Positions 33,458 through 46,378 of a stretch of DNA of 64,000 nucleotides are shown here, in pieces. The stretch spans positions 310,001 to 374,000 of the forward strand of contig JADNYJ010000018.1 of NCBI GenBank assembly GCA_015501075.1, written 5' to 3'. This DNA comes from Gymnopilus junonius (Eukaryota; Basidiomycota; Agaricomycetes; Agaricales; Galerinaceae). The notes below the pieces were generated by a model. That model was not told the DNA's origin. It made no database searches and saw nothing but the letters and a program-made list of their open reading frames with translations. The position numbers and the translations under genes were made by a program. Numbering within the stretch: the first letter of the stretch is position 1; every line of letters begins with the position of its first letter.

Positions 33458-36400
33458 GCTGCTTGCGCAGCGAGCAAGTGAGTGTGGCATGTTAGGCCCC
33501 ACCGCTACAGAGAGCTCAGTCACCATGAGATGAGCTTGGTAGTGTATGCCCCACTTCAAAGAAGATGGGACATGATGAAGGAGATGTGGCGGCCAGGACC
33601 TCTGGTCCACCACTCTGTAAGGGCGTGAATCACAGCCAAGGAATGACCCTGGCCGGAATGCACGGAAGCATCGAGCAGACTCCCCAAGCCTTGGTGGAGT
33701 CCGACAAGATAACAATGTAGTCACAATTGTCCATGGCACAGGCCCGGACAATTGCAGTATGAAGGGAGTAAAGCTCAGCATCCTCTGCAAGAGCACTCCC
33801 TGCCGCGTAGCGAGATGCATGCACCTCACTCCTTGGCGAAACACAAGCGAAGCTGCAATAGCCTGCTTGTTCTGGTCAGTGGGGCGACTACCATCGCCGA
33901 CACAGACCAGAGTGGACGGTTCCCGCTTTGAAGCCTCCCAGAAGCGGTCTAACCATTCGCGCCGAAGCCCAACCTTATCCTTGGGTGCCGGAGTGATATC
34001 AAAGCGAATTCCATGATGTAACTCAAGGAATCGCCCGCCTGGACGAGCCTCTGGGGCAAATGGCTCCAGAGGCTCGCTGACTACATGGAGCATGTCATCG
34101 ACATCCATAACATACCCCGCACCTTAGCGCATTGTGGGGCAGTCATAAAGGCAGCAGAGCGAGGGTGAGGAGTCGCTCCTTTGGAAAAGGGCACTCAGAA
34201 GAGAGCGCACCGGATGAGTGTCCGAGAGGGCCGCCATGCGCAGAACACCTACTGCGGCAGCACGTTTCAAGACTAAGTTGATAGGGACCAGGCCAGCAAG
34301 GGCCTCGATCCCTCCCATTGGGGAGGTGCAGAACGCACCAGTAATCCAGAGTGCAGCATGGCGTTGCATGCTGGTCAGAAGTTTGATGGTCCCCTGGCAC
34401 TTAGCGCCCTGGAAGAACCACAGTCGGAGGCCGTATGTTGCAATAGGCAACACACAAGACCTGTAAAGCAGACGCTTTTGCATGGGCGTAAGCCCCCTAG
34501 ATGAGTTACCAAGCATCCTCATCGCCTTAATGGTGGTGAAGGACTTGGTAGAATAGTACCGGACATGCTCATGGAATGTCAATTTCCAGTCAAAGAAGAA
34601 ACCCAAGTACCGCCAGAATGGCTTGGGCGTCAGACTTTGTCCGGTGTAGGGAGCATACCCTAGATCCATGGACGGATTGAACTCAGAATGGAACGATCAA
34701 AATGGAATAACTCCATCTTGTCATGCTCAAGAGCGAGGGCGAACTTTGTGAAGAGTTCGAAGATAACCGCATAGGACCTTTTCAGGGCTATGCAGTTGGC
34801 ATCGAGAGTCTTTGACTGCACAATAGTGTGCCATCATCGACATAAGAAGCAGAGTGGTATCGGAGACCGACTCATTCTGCATGAAGAGTTTCAGCACTGG
34901 TGCAAGGAAGAGTGCCGAGAGGACCGGGGACAAAGCAGAGCCCTGCCCCACCCCGACTCAGCCTGTCGGGGGTCAGATTGAAAACCGTTCCAGGCTAAGA
35001 TGTGGAACGGCCACCAGGTATGATGAAAAGAATTCCACCATGTTAGGAGGGAAGCCCTGCTTCCTGAGAATCGCAATCAGCACTTCGTGATTGAGAGAAG
35101 GGAAGAACTGTGCCACGTCGAAGCGATGACACTGGTCTTTAAGCCGCGAGCCCACCCTGCATGCACTAGGTGCATGAGGAGCAAGCCCGCATCCTCGGTG
35201 GAGCACTGCCGCACTCCACCGAGTTGATTGGGGTGGAAGATATCGTGCTTAACAGCATCGAATTGAATACGGTTGGAAAGCATCTTTTCAACCAATTTGC
35301 CAAGGGTGTTCAGGAGCACAATGGGCCTGAACGCCTTAGGCATGGAATATGAGGGCTTGTTCGGCTTCGGAATGATCACCGACAAGGACTCCTTAAAGTG
35401 AGTCGGCCAATACCCAACCCGAAGGCAGGCATTAGCTAACTGCATGAACACCTGAAGACAGTGTTCGTCATGGATAATGCCTTAAGGTGTGACCACTTAA
35501 TATGATCAGGACCCGGCGCTGAGTTGTTAGAGCAGGATGCCAAGGCCTCCCTCAATTCTAACAGTGAAAAGGTGGTCCACTCTCACACTTCCATATCGGG
35601 AAGGGAGGTGAGACCACTAATGTCATACGTTCAGTCAGAGGCCGAGTTGTACGTGCCATGAAGGGCATCCCAAAGGGGGGGCATATCATGGCAGGGCTGT
35701 CCGTTGAATTGGATAGCCTTTGAGGGTGGTAACTTGTGCTGCTGGATCCAGTTCATTAGATCCCAGGGGCGCTTGTTGGTAGTGGCAACTTCAGTGATGC
35801 ATTCATCAAAGAACTTGCGTTTAGCAGCTTTAACAGCTCTGCGGAAAATTTTGTGGTTATCGCGAGAGTTATCCCGCTGATAAGCAGTGAAAGAATCCTC
35901 ACAGGAGTCATCCCACCAAGGACGGGAGTGAGGGGAAATACAAATCGTCTTGGAATACTTGTGCCAAGCATCCGAGAAGGCAGAAGCCACATCCAAAGAC
36001 ACAGCCTCCACCTGATCTGGGGAGTCGATCGGCGCCAAGGGATCAATGCCCTTGAGCTTCTCAATGATGGACAACAAGAAGTCATCCAATTGATCCGGTG
36101 GCAGTGAGCGCATCGGAACAGTTGTTGCCGCCAGAGCGACAGAAATAGAACAAGCCAGTGGAACATGGTCCGATGGCCCGCGCCACAGTTCCCCTCACCG
36201 AGTGCCTGCAGACAGCTCCTCGGTAGGTTGGACGAAGATGAGGTCGATGACCGACTCCCATAGTGATGGGTTCCCAGGGATATGAGTGGGACCCAGATTG
36301 ACTGGGAGGGACAACATCAGTCCCAGCATAGCTGCCGTGTTCAGCAGGTTATTGGCTGTCGTCTGATGATGCAGGACACCAGGGTCCCACTTATTCGAAT

Positions 36401-36867
36401 GACAGTTGAAGTCACCCCCCATGTAATGAAACATTGGGAGAAAGTCGCCTGCTCAGTGAGCAAGTCGATAGCTGTGTGCTTGTCATCAGAATACACATTC
36501 AGTAAATTAATGATGGTGTCCCGGTAAACAGAGAAACTGCCATGATATCATGGTGATCTATAAGATCTCATCGCATAGCAGGGTGCCAGGGGTTCAGCCT
36601 CGTCGAAACATAGGTCAGAACGCATGGCCAGAGCCCAGTGGGGTCAGGCCGAACCATTACCCTCCAATCAGGGTGGTTCGGTGCACCAATAACTGCCTCA
36701 CCTTCGGGATCTCTCGAGGACGGGGCACGTCGTATCTCATGCCAGGGCGGCTCTTGCAAGAAAATAACGTCAAAAGAGTCTTTTAGATGGTCTAGAAGTA
36801 CATTGATATGACCATAATTTTGGTTACAATTGTACGAAATTATTCTAATGTCCTCCTTTCTTCTCAT
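33052..36867 (-). pseudogene. LN6 ORF2, linker present
   Basis: ATG at 36867-36865 overlaps the ORF1 stop by one base. The endonuclease has TGG where LN1, LN2, LN3 and LN11 have TGA (near 36260). The linker (36113-35631), reverse transcriptase, RNase H and C-terminal motif are all recognisable, and TAA is at 33054-33052. The frame is broken by about ten small indels, mostly single missing bases, while substitutions are few. Confidence 0.87.
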
Positions 36868-38579
36868 TATCGAGCTAGGGGGGGACGTTAGACATCAAGG
36901 TCTGGAGTGCGCGTCTATCACGTACCTCGTGGTATTTTGCAACGATCCAATCATGATCGAAGTGGTGCTCCTAGAACTTGCAGTTACGTCCTGTGGCAGG
37001 GTGCTCGCCCCGGCAATTGGGGCAGTGGGCCTTGTGGGGGCATGGCTCACCAGCTGGAGTGGGGTGGCGCATACCGTCCGAATCCGGCGGAGGCCGGTTG
37101 CAGCAAGGCGCAACACCGTGCACAGCGGCGCTGGTGGGCCCTACAGTCCTTGGTGAGATGACCCCAGCGCTGGCACATGGGGACACCTCATTGAGCGGCA
37201 GCTGGCTTTACATAAAGCAGCTCGTCCTTGTAGCGAAAAGCTTTGTTAATGAGTGTCTTCACGGTTCGTCCAGTCTGGAGTCCCAGATCTCAAAGTAGCA
37301 GTTGAACTTAGAGCTCTTTGCTGATTGACGTACGAGGCATGCATGCCCCAGAAAGAAACGCCCAAGAAGAGAGGGGCCCTTTCGAGCACTCTCTCAATAT
37401 CGGCGATGGTGGTGGGAGTCCTCTGGAAGACATCTGAGTAATAGGGGACATCCAAAACCTTCAGGAAAGCTTTGGACATCGGCAGTCCGACCCAGGTGTC
37501 AACTCCTTATTAGCATCGGAGGTGCCCTGGACATCATTGTAGATCGCACCCCGAAGGAGCATAAGCTTGTCAGTCGTGGGTACATGATTGGTGTGCAGGG
37601 CCCACCCGCAATAGGCGGGCTCTGCAGAGGTGATCCGAATATCGAATCGGTTGAGGGCCATCATCCGGTTGATCTCATCAACCAGGGTAGTGAGTATGAC
37701 ATTCATCGGCGCATGGTCATTGAATACCACGAGAACTTGGCGGCGGTAGGGCCAGCCGTGATGTAGTCCAGCCCTTTAGACTTGGCTGGAGTAGAGGGTC
37801 TAATCGGGCCCTGGGAGGGACCGGGACCAGAGTCCAGGCCTGGGCCTGAAGCAGCCCGGGACCAGGTTTGTGGTGCCATTTGAGTGACTGCACACTCAAA
37901 ATAGCGATTAGTAAGCGACCCACGGGTTGAGGACCCCGGAACTGGTGTCCGGAGTTTCGAGGCGAAGGAGCACTTGGGATGAGAGGAGAGGGGAATGGGA
38001 GGGGGCCCTGGAGGGGGCGGCCTCTGATATTGGACCAGCTTAGCCTTCTGTTTGCGAGGCTGAAGCTTGGAGTGAGCAGGAGCGGGAGCGGGGGCCTTGG
38101 GAGGCTCCGCAGGGTCCGCTGGACAGCCAGTCTGCTTTGGAGGGGTGGACTGGGAAGAAGAGGGCTCAGGAGGGGGAGCAGATGCTCCCTCTCGAGTCTT
38201 TGCTAGGTCTCGATACATGAGGTCCGCTAGGGAACTGTCAGAATCGATAAGATTGTGGACGATTGACCATCTAAGAGACGGCGATCGTGCGCTGACACCC
38301 ATGGCCTCCTTGGCCCAAGGGGAAGTATTGATCGAATTCACTATCTTAGTGAAGAGACCGACATAATCAGAGCGGTCAGCACCTGATAAAGTAGAGGGAC
38401 CATTGGTCATCATGAATGATCCAATGGTCTTCAGCGACTCCGCTACAGCAATGCAGTCCCCCTCCGATCCTGTGAGGGAAAGGGCAGTAGGCTGCGGCTC
38501 TGGAGAAGCGCTTGGGAGAGGAAAACGAACAGTATCGTCATCCTCCCCCATGGAAACATCAGGGGACGAAGCCCTCGAA
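36867..38579 (-). pseudogene. LN6 ORF1, C-terminal part
   Basis: It resumes after the LN7 insertion with SSPDVSMGEDDD and runs through the Pro-rich linker and the middle domain. The zinc-knuckle region has lost about 50 bases near 37105-37120 (part of the second knuckle) and other single bases. TAA is at 36869-36867. The N-terminal 76 codons are at 43894-43668. Confidence 0.85.
38566..38579. repeat. Target-site duplication of LN7, left
   Basis: ACGAAGCCCTCGAA also occurs at 43654-43667 after the LN7 poly(A). Both copies are LN6 ORF1 sequence, so LN6 can be read across the insertion. Confidence 0.92.
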
Positions 38580-38720
38580 AACCCTTCTTTCCCACAGACC
38601 ACCACCATCGCAAAACGTCGATACCTCGCAACACCGCAATTTTTCTCCACAACCTGCGATCTGGTTCTTGGATAGCTGTTTACAGTTATTCGAGTGTGTA
38701 CGCACCTTTAGTGCAAGTCG

Positions 38721-39781
38721 ATGGCCAATCGATCGTCATCATCCACGCCCAAGCGCCCCACCCTTTCTGCCTCTGGCAGGCGTATTCCACCCATCGGAGC
38801 TTCGAGCACCAAATCCCCAACCCCTGAGGGTTCTTCGTCCTCTCGATCTGCTCAAGAGAGATACGCTTCAGCCACCCCCGCTCCTCGTGAGCAGGAGGAG
38901 ACTGAGTCTCGGTCAGCAATCCACTCGCGGGCCACTACTCCCATTGCTTCGAGGGCTGCGCCGATGAATGTCATACTCACTACCCTGGTTGATGAGATCA
39001 ACCGGATGATGGCCCTCGACTGATTTGATATTCAGATCACTTCTGCAGAGCCCACCTATCGCGGGTGGGCTCTGCACACCAATCACGTACCCACGACCGA
39101 TGAGCTTATGCTCCTTTGGGGTGTGATCTATAACGTTGTCCAGGGCACCTCCGATGCTAATAAGGAGATGACACCTTGGGTTGGACTACCGATATCCAAA
39201 GCCTTCTTGAAGGTTTTGGATGTTCCCTATTACTCGGACGTCTTCCAGAGGACTCCCACCACCATCGCCGACATTGAGAGAGTGCTCAAAAGGGCCCCTC
39301 TCTTCTCAGGCATTCCTTTTGCAGGGCATGCACGCCTCGTACGTCAATCAGCAAAGAGCTCCAAGTTCGACTGCTACTTTGAGATCTGGGATTCCCAGAC
39401 TGGACGAACCATGAAGACGCTTATCAACAAAGCTTTTTGCTACAAGGATGAGCTGCTTTATGTCAAGCCAGCTGCCGCTCGATGAGGTGTCCCCATGTGC
39501 AAGCATTGCCAGTGCTGGGGTCATCTCACCAAGGATTGTCGGGCCCACCAGCGCCGCTGCACGCGGTGTGGCGGGCCTCATGCCACCGACGAGCATCGCG
39601 CCCTTGTGCCTTGCTGCAACCGGCCTCCGCCAGATTCGGACGGTATGTGCCACCCTACCCCAGCTGGTGAGCCATGCCCCCACAAGGCCCGCTGCCCCAA
39701 TTGTTGGGGCAAGCACCCTGCCACAGGATGCAATTGCAAGTTCTGGGAACACCGCTTCGATCACATTGGATCGTAGCTAAA
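38721..39781 (+). pseudogene. LN7 ORF1, internally deleted
   Basis: ATG 38721 starts MANRSSSSTPKRP, with CGA intact in codon 4. After 79 codons the protein jumps to the middle domain (APMNVILTTLVDEIN). TGA at 39021 and 39483 replace CGA. The zinc-knuckle part (39495-39776) is readable: CKHCQCWGHLTKDC, then CTRCGGPHATDEH. A missing base near 39766 ends the frame. Confidence 0.86.
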
Positions 39782-39849
39782 TACCACGAGGTACGTGATA
39801 AATGCACACTCTGGACCTTGACGTCTAACGTCCCCCCTCTAGCTCGATA

Positions 39850-42800
39850 ATGAGAAGAAAGGAGGACGTTAGGATTATTTCGTACAATTGTAACCAGAAT
39901 TATGGGCATATCGATGTACTATTAGACCATCTAAAACCTGCTGAACATGGCAGCTATGCTGGGACTGATGTTGTCCCTCCCAGTCAATCTGGGTCCCACT
40001 CATATCCCTGGGAACCCATCACTATGGGAGTCGGTCATCGACCTCATCTTCGTCCAACCTACCGAGGAGCTGTCTGCAGGCACTCGGTGAGGGGAACTGT
40101 GGCGCGGGCCATCGGACCATGTTCCACTGGCTTGTTCTATTTCTGTCGCTCTGGCGGCAACAACTGTTCCGATGCGCTCACTGCCACCGGATCAATTGGA
40201 TGACTTCTTGTTGTCCATCATTGAGAAGCTCAAGGTATTGATCCCTTTGCGCGATCGACTCCCCGGATCAGGTAGAGGCTGTGTCTTCGGATGTGGCTTC
40301 TGCTTTCTCGGATGCTTGGAGAAAGTATTCCAAGAGATTCGTATCTCTCCTCACTCCCGTCCTTGGTGGGATGACTCCTGTGAGGATACCTTCGATGCTT
40401 ATCAGTGAGATAACTCTCGGGATAACCATAAAATTTTCCGCAAAGCTGTCAAAGCTGCTAAGCGCAAGTTCTTTGATGAACGCATCTCTGAAGTTGCCAC
40501 TACTAACAAGCGCCCCTGGGATCTAATGAACTGGATCCAGCAGCGCAAATTACCACCCTCCGAGGCTATCCAATTCAATGGACAGCCCTGCCATGATATG
40601 CCCTCCCTTTGGGATGCCCTTCATGGCACGTACAACTCGGCCTCTGACCGAACATATGACATTAGTGGTCTCACCTCCCTTCCCGATATGGAAGTGCGAG
40701 AGTGGACCACCTTTTCACTGTTAGAATTGAGGGAGGCCTTGGCATCCTGCTCTAATAACTCAGCGCCGGGTCCTGATCATATCAAGTGGTCACACCTTAA
40801 GGCGATTATTCATGACGAACACTGTCTTCAAGTGTTCGTACAGTTAGCTAATGCCTGCCTTCGGGTTGGGTATTGGCTGACTCACTTTAAGGAGTCCTTG
40901 TCGGTTATTATTCCTAAGCCGAACAAGCCCTCATATTCCACGCCTAAGGCGTTCAGGCCCATTGTGCTCCTGAACACCCTTGGCAAATTGGTTGAGAAAA
41001 TGCTTTCCAACTGCATTCAATTCGATGCTGTTAAGCATGATATCTTTCACCCTAACCAACTCGGTGGTGTGCGCCAGCACTCCACCGAGGATGCGGGCTT
41101 GCTCCTCATGCACTTGGTGCATGCAGGGTGGGCTCGCGGCTTAAAGACCAGTGTCATCGCCTTCGACGTGGCACAGTTCTTTCCTTCCCTCAATCATGAA
41201 GTGTTGATTGCGATCCTCAGGAAGCAGGGCTTCCCTCCTAACGTGGTGGAATTCTTTTCATCATACCTGGTTGGCCGTTCCACATCTTATGCCTGGAACA
41301 GTTTTCAATCTGACCCCCAACAAGCTGATGTCAGGGTGGGGCAGGGCTCTGCTTTGTCCCCAGTTCTCTCGGCACTCTTTCTCGCACCAGTGCTGAAACT
41401 TTTCATGCAGAATGAGTCGGTTTCCGATACCACTCTGCTCTCTTATGTCGATGATGGCACACTCATTGTGCAGTCAAAGACTCTTGATGTCAACTGCATA
41501 GCCCTGAAAAGGTCCTATGCAGTGATCTTCGAACTATTCACTAAGTTCGCCCTCGCTCTTGAGCATGACAAGACGGAGTTATTCCATTTTGATTGTTCTC
41601 ACTCTGAGTTCAATCCGTCCATGGATCTAGGGTATGCTCCCTACACTCGGGACAAACGTCTGACGCCCAAGCCGTTCTGGTGGTACTTGGGTTTCTTCTT
41701 TGACCGGAAATTGACATTCCACGAGCATGTCCAGTACTATTCTACCAAGTCCTTCACCACCGTCAAGGTGATGAGGATGCCTGGTAACTCATCTAGGGGG
41801 CTTACGCCCATGCAAAAGTGTCTGCTTTACAGGTCTTGTGTGTTGCCTATTGCAACATACGGCCTCCGACTGTGGTTCTTCCAGGGCGCTAAGTGCCAGG
41901 GGACCATCAAACTTCTGACCAGCATGCAACACCATGCTGCACTCTGGATTACTGGTGCATTCCGCACCTCCCCAACGGGAGGGATCGAGGCCCTTGCTGG
42001 CCTGGTCCCTATCAACTTAGTCTTGAAACGTGCTGCCGCAGTAGGTGTTCTGTGCATGGCAGCCCTCTCGGACACTCATCCAGTGCGCTCCCTTCTGGGT
42101 GCGCCCTTTTCCAAAGGAGTGACTCCTCACCCTTGCTCTGCTGCTTTTATGACTGCCCCGCAACGCGCTAAGGTGCGGGGTACTGTTATGGACGTCGATG
42201 ACACACTCCATGTAGTCAGCGAGCCTCTGGAGCCCTTTGCTCCCGAGGCTCGTCCAGGTGGGCGATTCCTTGAGTTACATCATGGAATTCGCTTTGATAC
42301 CACTCCGGCACCCAAGGATAAGGTTGGGCTTCGGCGCGAATGGTTAGACCACTTCTGGGAAGCCTCGAAGCGGGAACCGTCCACTCTAGACTGTGTTGGC
42401 GATGGTAGTCGCCCCACTGACCGGAACAAGCAGGCTATTGCAGCTTCGCTTGTATTTCGCCAAGGAGTTGAGGTGCATGCATCTCGCTATGCAGCTGGGA
42501 GTGCTCTCGCAGAGGATGCGGAGCTCTACTCTCTTCATACTGCAATTGTCCGGGCTTGCGCCATGGACAACTGTGACTACATTGTTATCATGTCAGATTC
42601 CACCAAGGCGTTGGGGAATCTGCTTGATGCATCCGCGCATTCCAGCCAGGGTCATTCCTTGGCTGTTATCCGTGCCCTTACAGAGTGGTGGACCAGAGGC
42701 CCTGACCGCCACATCTCCCTTCATCATGTCCCATCTTCCTTGAAGTGGGGTATACACTACCAAGCTCATGTCATGGCAACTGAGATCTCTGTATCAGTGG

Positions 42801-43249
42801 GGCCTAACACACCACACTCACTTGCGTCACTGCACAAAGCAGCTGATGATAATCTGGGGGAAGGCTGGCAAGAGTTGTTCCAGCAACCTTCGTACTCAGG
42901 GCGACAATTTCTGTCACTCACCGACCTCGACGGGGGTCGACTCGAACCATGGGCCAAATGAGGTGGTCCCTGGCTTCAAGCTGCAGACGGTGACCTGACT
43001 CTCTTTACAAGGGTCACTTGTGCCATCACCAACCATGCTCCCATTGGGGAGTATTACTCTCGATTCAATATCCCTGAATCCACCAGTTGTGAGTGCGGCT
43101 TCCATACCCAATCTCGTGACCACTTATTCTGGACGTGCCCCCAGCATGACCGTCATGACTATCCAGTTCGTCTGGATCAGCTCGTATCATTTTTGAAGGC
43201 TAACCCCACAGCATTCGCCTTCAACCGCCCCCCTCGGGGTGTCAGATAA
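39850..43249 (+). pseudogene. LN7 ORF2, endonuclease-deleted, long RT-RNase H frame
   Basis: ATG 39850 opens MRRKEDVRIISYNC, but most of the endonuclease is deleted and the frame shifts. Linker, reverse transcriptase and RNase H form one 811-codon frame at 40526-42961: APGPDHIKWSHL, FDVAQFFPSLNHE, YVDD near 41449, VGDGSRPTDRNK, AEDAELYSL, SDSTKAL. TGA at 42959-42961 (CGA in sisters) stops it before the Cys/His motif near 43090. The final TAA is 43247-43249. Without endonuclease it could not start a normal insertion. Confidence 0.9.
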
Positions 43250-43653
43250 CTTGGTCGGGCAAGGTAGGTGTTGTCCCTGTTGGCTGGATTTGGCGGTTTG
43301 GGGTGCACTCAGAACAGAGTCCTAATACTTGGCAGGCTTCGGCTTTGCTGGGTTGAGGGTGGGGGTCTGGGTTCTGGAGCTTCAGCGCTATCGACAGACA
43401 AGTATGGCCCCCTGCTTCGGCGACCCGAAATGGGCTGCCTTCAGTGGCTAACACAGTATGCGCGCATCCTGGGCTGTTGGGTTTGGCTGGCGGGCCCACT
43501 GTTTGTGGTCCTAAGTTGGCCCGCGAGAGCCAGTCTCGCACTAGGCATAGTTTAACTGTAGATTACTTCGGGTGTATGTATATCTGCGACCGGACTGCTT
43601 TCACGCACTGGTATATAAATCCTTGATTTAAAAAAAAAAAAACAAAAAAAAAA

Positions 43654-43667
43654 ACGAAGCCCTCGAA
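43654..43667. repeat. Target-site duplication of LN7, right
   Basis: ACGAAGCCCTCGAA, identical to 38566-38579, directly after the A-tail. Confidence 0.92.
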
Positions 43668-44035
43668 GCAATGGGAGTAGTGGCCCGTGAGTGTATCACT
43701 GACCGAGACTCAGTCTCCTCCCGCTTGCAGGGGGCAGGGGTGGCTGAAGCATATCTCTCTCGAACGGATCGAGAGGACGAAGAACCCTCAGGGGTTGGAG
43801 ATTTGGTGCTCGAAGCTCTGACGGGTGGAATATGCCTGCCAGAGGCAGAAAGGGTGGGGCGCTTGGGCACGGACAATGATGATCGGTCGGCCATCGACTT
43901 GCACTAAAGGTGCGTACACACTCGAATAACTGTAAACAGCTATCCAAGAACCAGATCGCAGGTTGTGGAGAAAAATTGCAGTGTTGCGAGGTATCGACGT
44001 TTTGTGATGGTGGTGGTTTGTGGGAAAGAAGGATG
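43668..44035 (-). mobile_element. LN6, 5' part (5' UTR and ORF1 start)
   Basis: It completes LN6. The 5' terminus is at 44035 (CATCC on the minus strand), the 5' UTR is 44035-43895, and ORF1 ATG is at 43894-43892 (MADRSSLSVPKRP, codon 4 CGA intact). The frame is open up to the LN7 insertion. The gypsy fragment at 44036 directly adjoins. Confidence 0.88.
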
Positions 44036-44271
44036 CACTGTCTGTGGTCCTAAGTGCATCATTGTTCCACTCACCCAACTCACTAGGAAAGGAACCCCTT
44101 GGCAATTCAATGATGCTGCTTGAAAAGCCTTCAACAAGCTTAAGAAAGCATTTACAACTGCTCCAATCCTCACTCACTGGGTTCCTGACCATCCGATTAT
44201 TGTGGAAACTGATGCTTCCGACTATGCACTTGAAGCAATCCTCTCCATCTGCACCTCTGATGACAAGATTC
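44036..44271 (+). pseudogene. GY2: Ty3/gypsy RT-RNase H fragment
   Basis: The frame reads [33 protein letters not shown] and [15 protein letters not shown], which is the typical junction between gypsy reverse transcriptase and RNase H; the Asp of TDAS is the first catalytic residue. TGA within the KAF-type helix breaks it. Both edges are cut, by LN6 on the left and CP2 on the right. Whether it belonged with GY1 cannot be decided. Confidence 0.85.
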
Positions 44272-44436
44272 TGTTAGAAGGACTGAAGTCCAGAGTTAAG
44301 AACTGACTAAATACAAGGAGAAACTATGTACTACTCACCTGAAGTCCAGAGTTAAGAACTAAGGACTTCAGGAGGACTTAGCTACAATGTAACTACTCTG
44401 TGACATGTAACATATCATGTGAGAGTCACTCTAACA
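44272..44436 (-). repeat. CP2 3' LTR (165 bp)
   Basis: The ends are TGTTAGA/TCTAACA as in CP1 and CP3. TACCCCCAT at 44437-44445 is the complement of the polypurine tract next to the 3' LTR, which shows the orientation. The outer neighbour is the gypsy fragment. Confidence 0.94.
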
Positions 44437-44517
44437 TACCCCCATGACTGAACATGTCTCTAAGTCTACAAACAAGAGAGAAAGAGAAAAACAAGACAAG
44501 AAAAGACAAGAAAAGAT

Positions 44518-46347
44518 CTAAGATAACACACCCATTGATTCTCTGCAAAAGTGAACTTTGGGAGCAGGGAGAGACTTTGTCAAAGAGTCTGCAATCATGT
44601 CTGCTGTTGGAATGTAATCTGGAACAATCACACCTTCTTCAACCTTGTCCCTGAGCCAAAAATGTCGAAGATCAAGTTGCTTCATCCTCCCATGATGTTC
44701 TGGATTCTTTGCAACTGTGATTGCACTTTGGTTGTCCATTTTGAGGGTTGAAGGTCCAGTAGCCAAATAACCAAATTCACCAAGGATGTTCCTCAACCAG
44801 GCAATCTCTTTACCAGCTTCAACTGCTCCAAGGTACTCTGCTTCAGTGGTGGAAAGTGCAACAAGAGTTTGCAACTTAGAATACCAACTGATAGCTCCTC
44901 CAGCCATGATTGAGACATAACCAGCTGTTGATCATCCTGAATCAATGCAGTCACCATGTGAAGCATCAGTGTACATTACAAAGGGCTCAGACATCGAATT
45001 GGTGCCAGAGTAAGTCAGCTTGTACTCCAAAGTTCCTTTGATATAGCGAAGCAGGTGTTTGAGAGCCTGCCAGTGCTTGAAACCAGGATTGGAGTTGTAG
45101 CGAGCCAAATAGCCCACAGAGTAAGCAATATCAGGTTGAGTCATGGTGGCCAAATACTGAAGAGAGCCAACTGCAGACAGGTAAGGAATGGTTGCCATTT
45201 CTTGTTCCTCCTCAGGAGTGGAAGGGGACATAGAATGAGAAAGTTGGAGCTTGGGAGGAAGAGGGGTTTTGACAGGATGACATTTAGACATACCATACTT
45301 CTCAAGCATGTCCAGGATGAACTGGTGCTGGTGGAGTGTTATAGTGTGCTTGGGGCGGTCTCTGCCAATGCCAATACCTAGTAGGAACTGAGTTGGGCCT
45401 AAATTGTGACATTTGAAGTAGGAAGAGAGTTGGGCAATGGTGGACTCAATAGCAGACTGGGATTTTGAAGCAAGGGTGATATCATCAATGTAGATAGGCA
45501 TAATGATGCGAACTTCAGAGTTGGAGTAGATGTAGACAGATCTATCAGCTTGAATTCGCTTGAAGCCCATTTCCTCCAGAACTCCATGTAACTTCTTGTT
45601 CCACTGTCTGGCTGCCTGTTTGAGTCCATAGAGTGATTTGCGAAGTCTGCAGACTGCATTGGGTCCTCCTAGATGAAAGCCTTCAGGTTGCTTCATATAA
45701 ATCTCCTCATCCAAGTCACCATTGGGAAAGGCAGAGGTGATGTCAAGAGAGTGGAGTTCTAGATCCTCAATGGCTGCCAATGCTAAAATCAAGCGCAGCA
45801 TTGCAGGGCAGAAGGTAGGTGCAAAGATCTCATTGTAGTCAATTCCTGGACATTGTGAGTACCCTTTGGCAACAATTCATGCTTTGAATCACTCAATTGA
45901 ACCATTAGCATTGTGTTTGACTTTGAATACCCAACCAGATCCAATTGCCTTTTGACCTTCAGGAAGATCCATAATTTCCCAAGTGTTATTCTCAACCAAG
46001 GAGTTGTACTCCTGTGTTGCAGCTTCACGCCATTGAGCTCCCAGAGGTGTCTTTAGTGCGTGTGTGAAGGAACGAGGTGTAGCATCATTTCCAGCAGCCA
46101 GAGCACCTTCTAAATTATCTTCATCATCTTCTGCCTCTTCAATTGCTTTAGAGAGTGGTTTGATCTTCCACCATTCACCAGGGGGTCTAATAACACGAGT
46201 AGTGCACCTAAGTGGCTGTGGAGTTGCAGGAGGCTGTATCTGAGCAGGAGGTGGTGGAGGCAAAGGAGTGCGAGGTGGTGGAGGGATTTCTGGACTAGGA
46301 GTGCGCTCAGGTGGTAATTTGGGAACTGGATCAACTTGGGGCTCATC

Positions 46348-46348
<1 letters not shown>
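44518..46348 (-). pseudogene. CP2 pol: reverse transcriptase and RNase H
   Basis: Reverse transcriptase is open for 289 codons (45801-44932) with LDITSAF, LYGLKQAARQW and YIDD. RNase H follows with YTDASHGD, STTEAEYLG and KMDNQSA, ending in TAG at 44520-44518. The break at 44934-44932 is TGA for CGA. Another TGA precedes 45889 (the FKARIVAK region of CP3). Upstream is the Pro-rich linker. This is the best-kept copia RT in the window. Confidence 0.9.
46334..46348. repeat. Target-site duplication of LN8, left
   Basis: ACTTGGGGCTCATCT also occurs at 49863-49877. It is copia coding sequence, so the copia frame continues across the insertion when one copy is removed. Confidence 0.92.

Positions 46349-46378
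<30 letters not shown>

Larger units (their letters stand above)
32720..38579 (-). mobile_element. LN6, LINE copy, main part (continues at 43668-44035)
   Basis: This minus-strand copy was full length at its 5' end before LN7 inserted into ORF1. It retains the endonuclease-RT linker that LN2 and LN3 lack. The last 130 bases of the 3' UTR and the poly(A) are missing; LN5 poly(A) abuts at 32719. Many single-base losses are seen, especially at 34640-35130. Confidence 0.87.
38580..43653 (+). mobile_element. LN7, LINE inserted into LN6 in opposite orientation
   Basis: It is bounded by a 14-bp duplication, with poly(A) at 43629-43653. The 5' end is family-like (CCCTTCTTTCCC). Three internal deletions shorten it to 5.07 kb: in ORF1 after SRA (about 0.85 kb), in the endonuclease after DHLK (about 0.44 kb), and in the 3' UTR between two GGGCCC motifs near 43492 (about 80 bases). 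It contains the longest reading frame in the window. Confidence 0.92.
44272..46348 (-). mobile_element. CP2, copia, 3' part (continues at 49863-51157)
   Basis: On the minus strand this holds the 3' LTR, RNase H, reverse transcriptase and the Pro-rich integrase-RT linker. LN8 splits it at 46348. The 5' LTR, gag and protease are gone; at 51157 it changes into LINE LN9. Confidence 0.91.

Noticed and set aside
38583..38650. N terminus MEKNCGVARYRR of the minus-strand frame 38650-37703
   Set aside because: It is the antisense of the LN7 5' end; the LN6 ORF1 sequence starts only beyond the 14-bp duplication.
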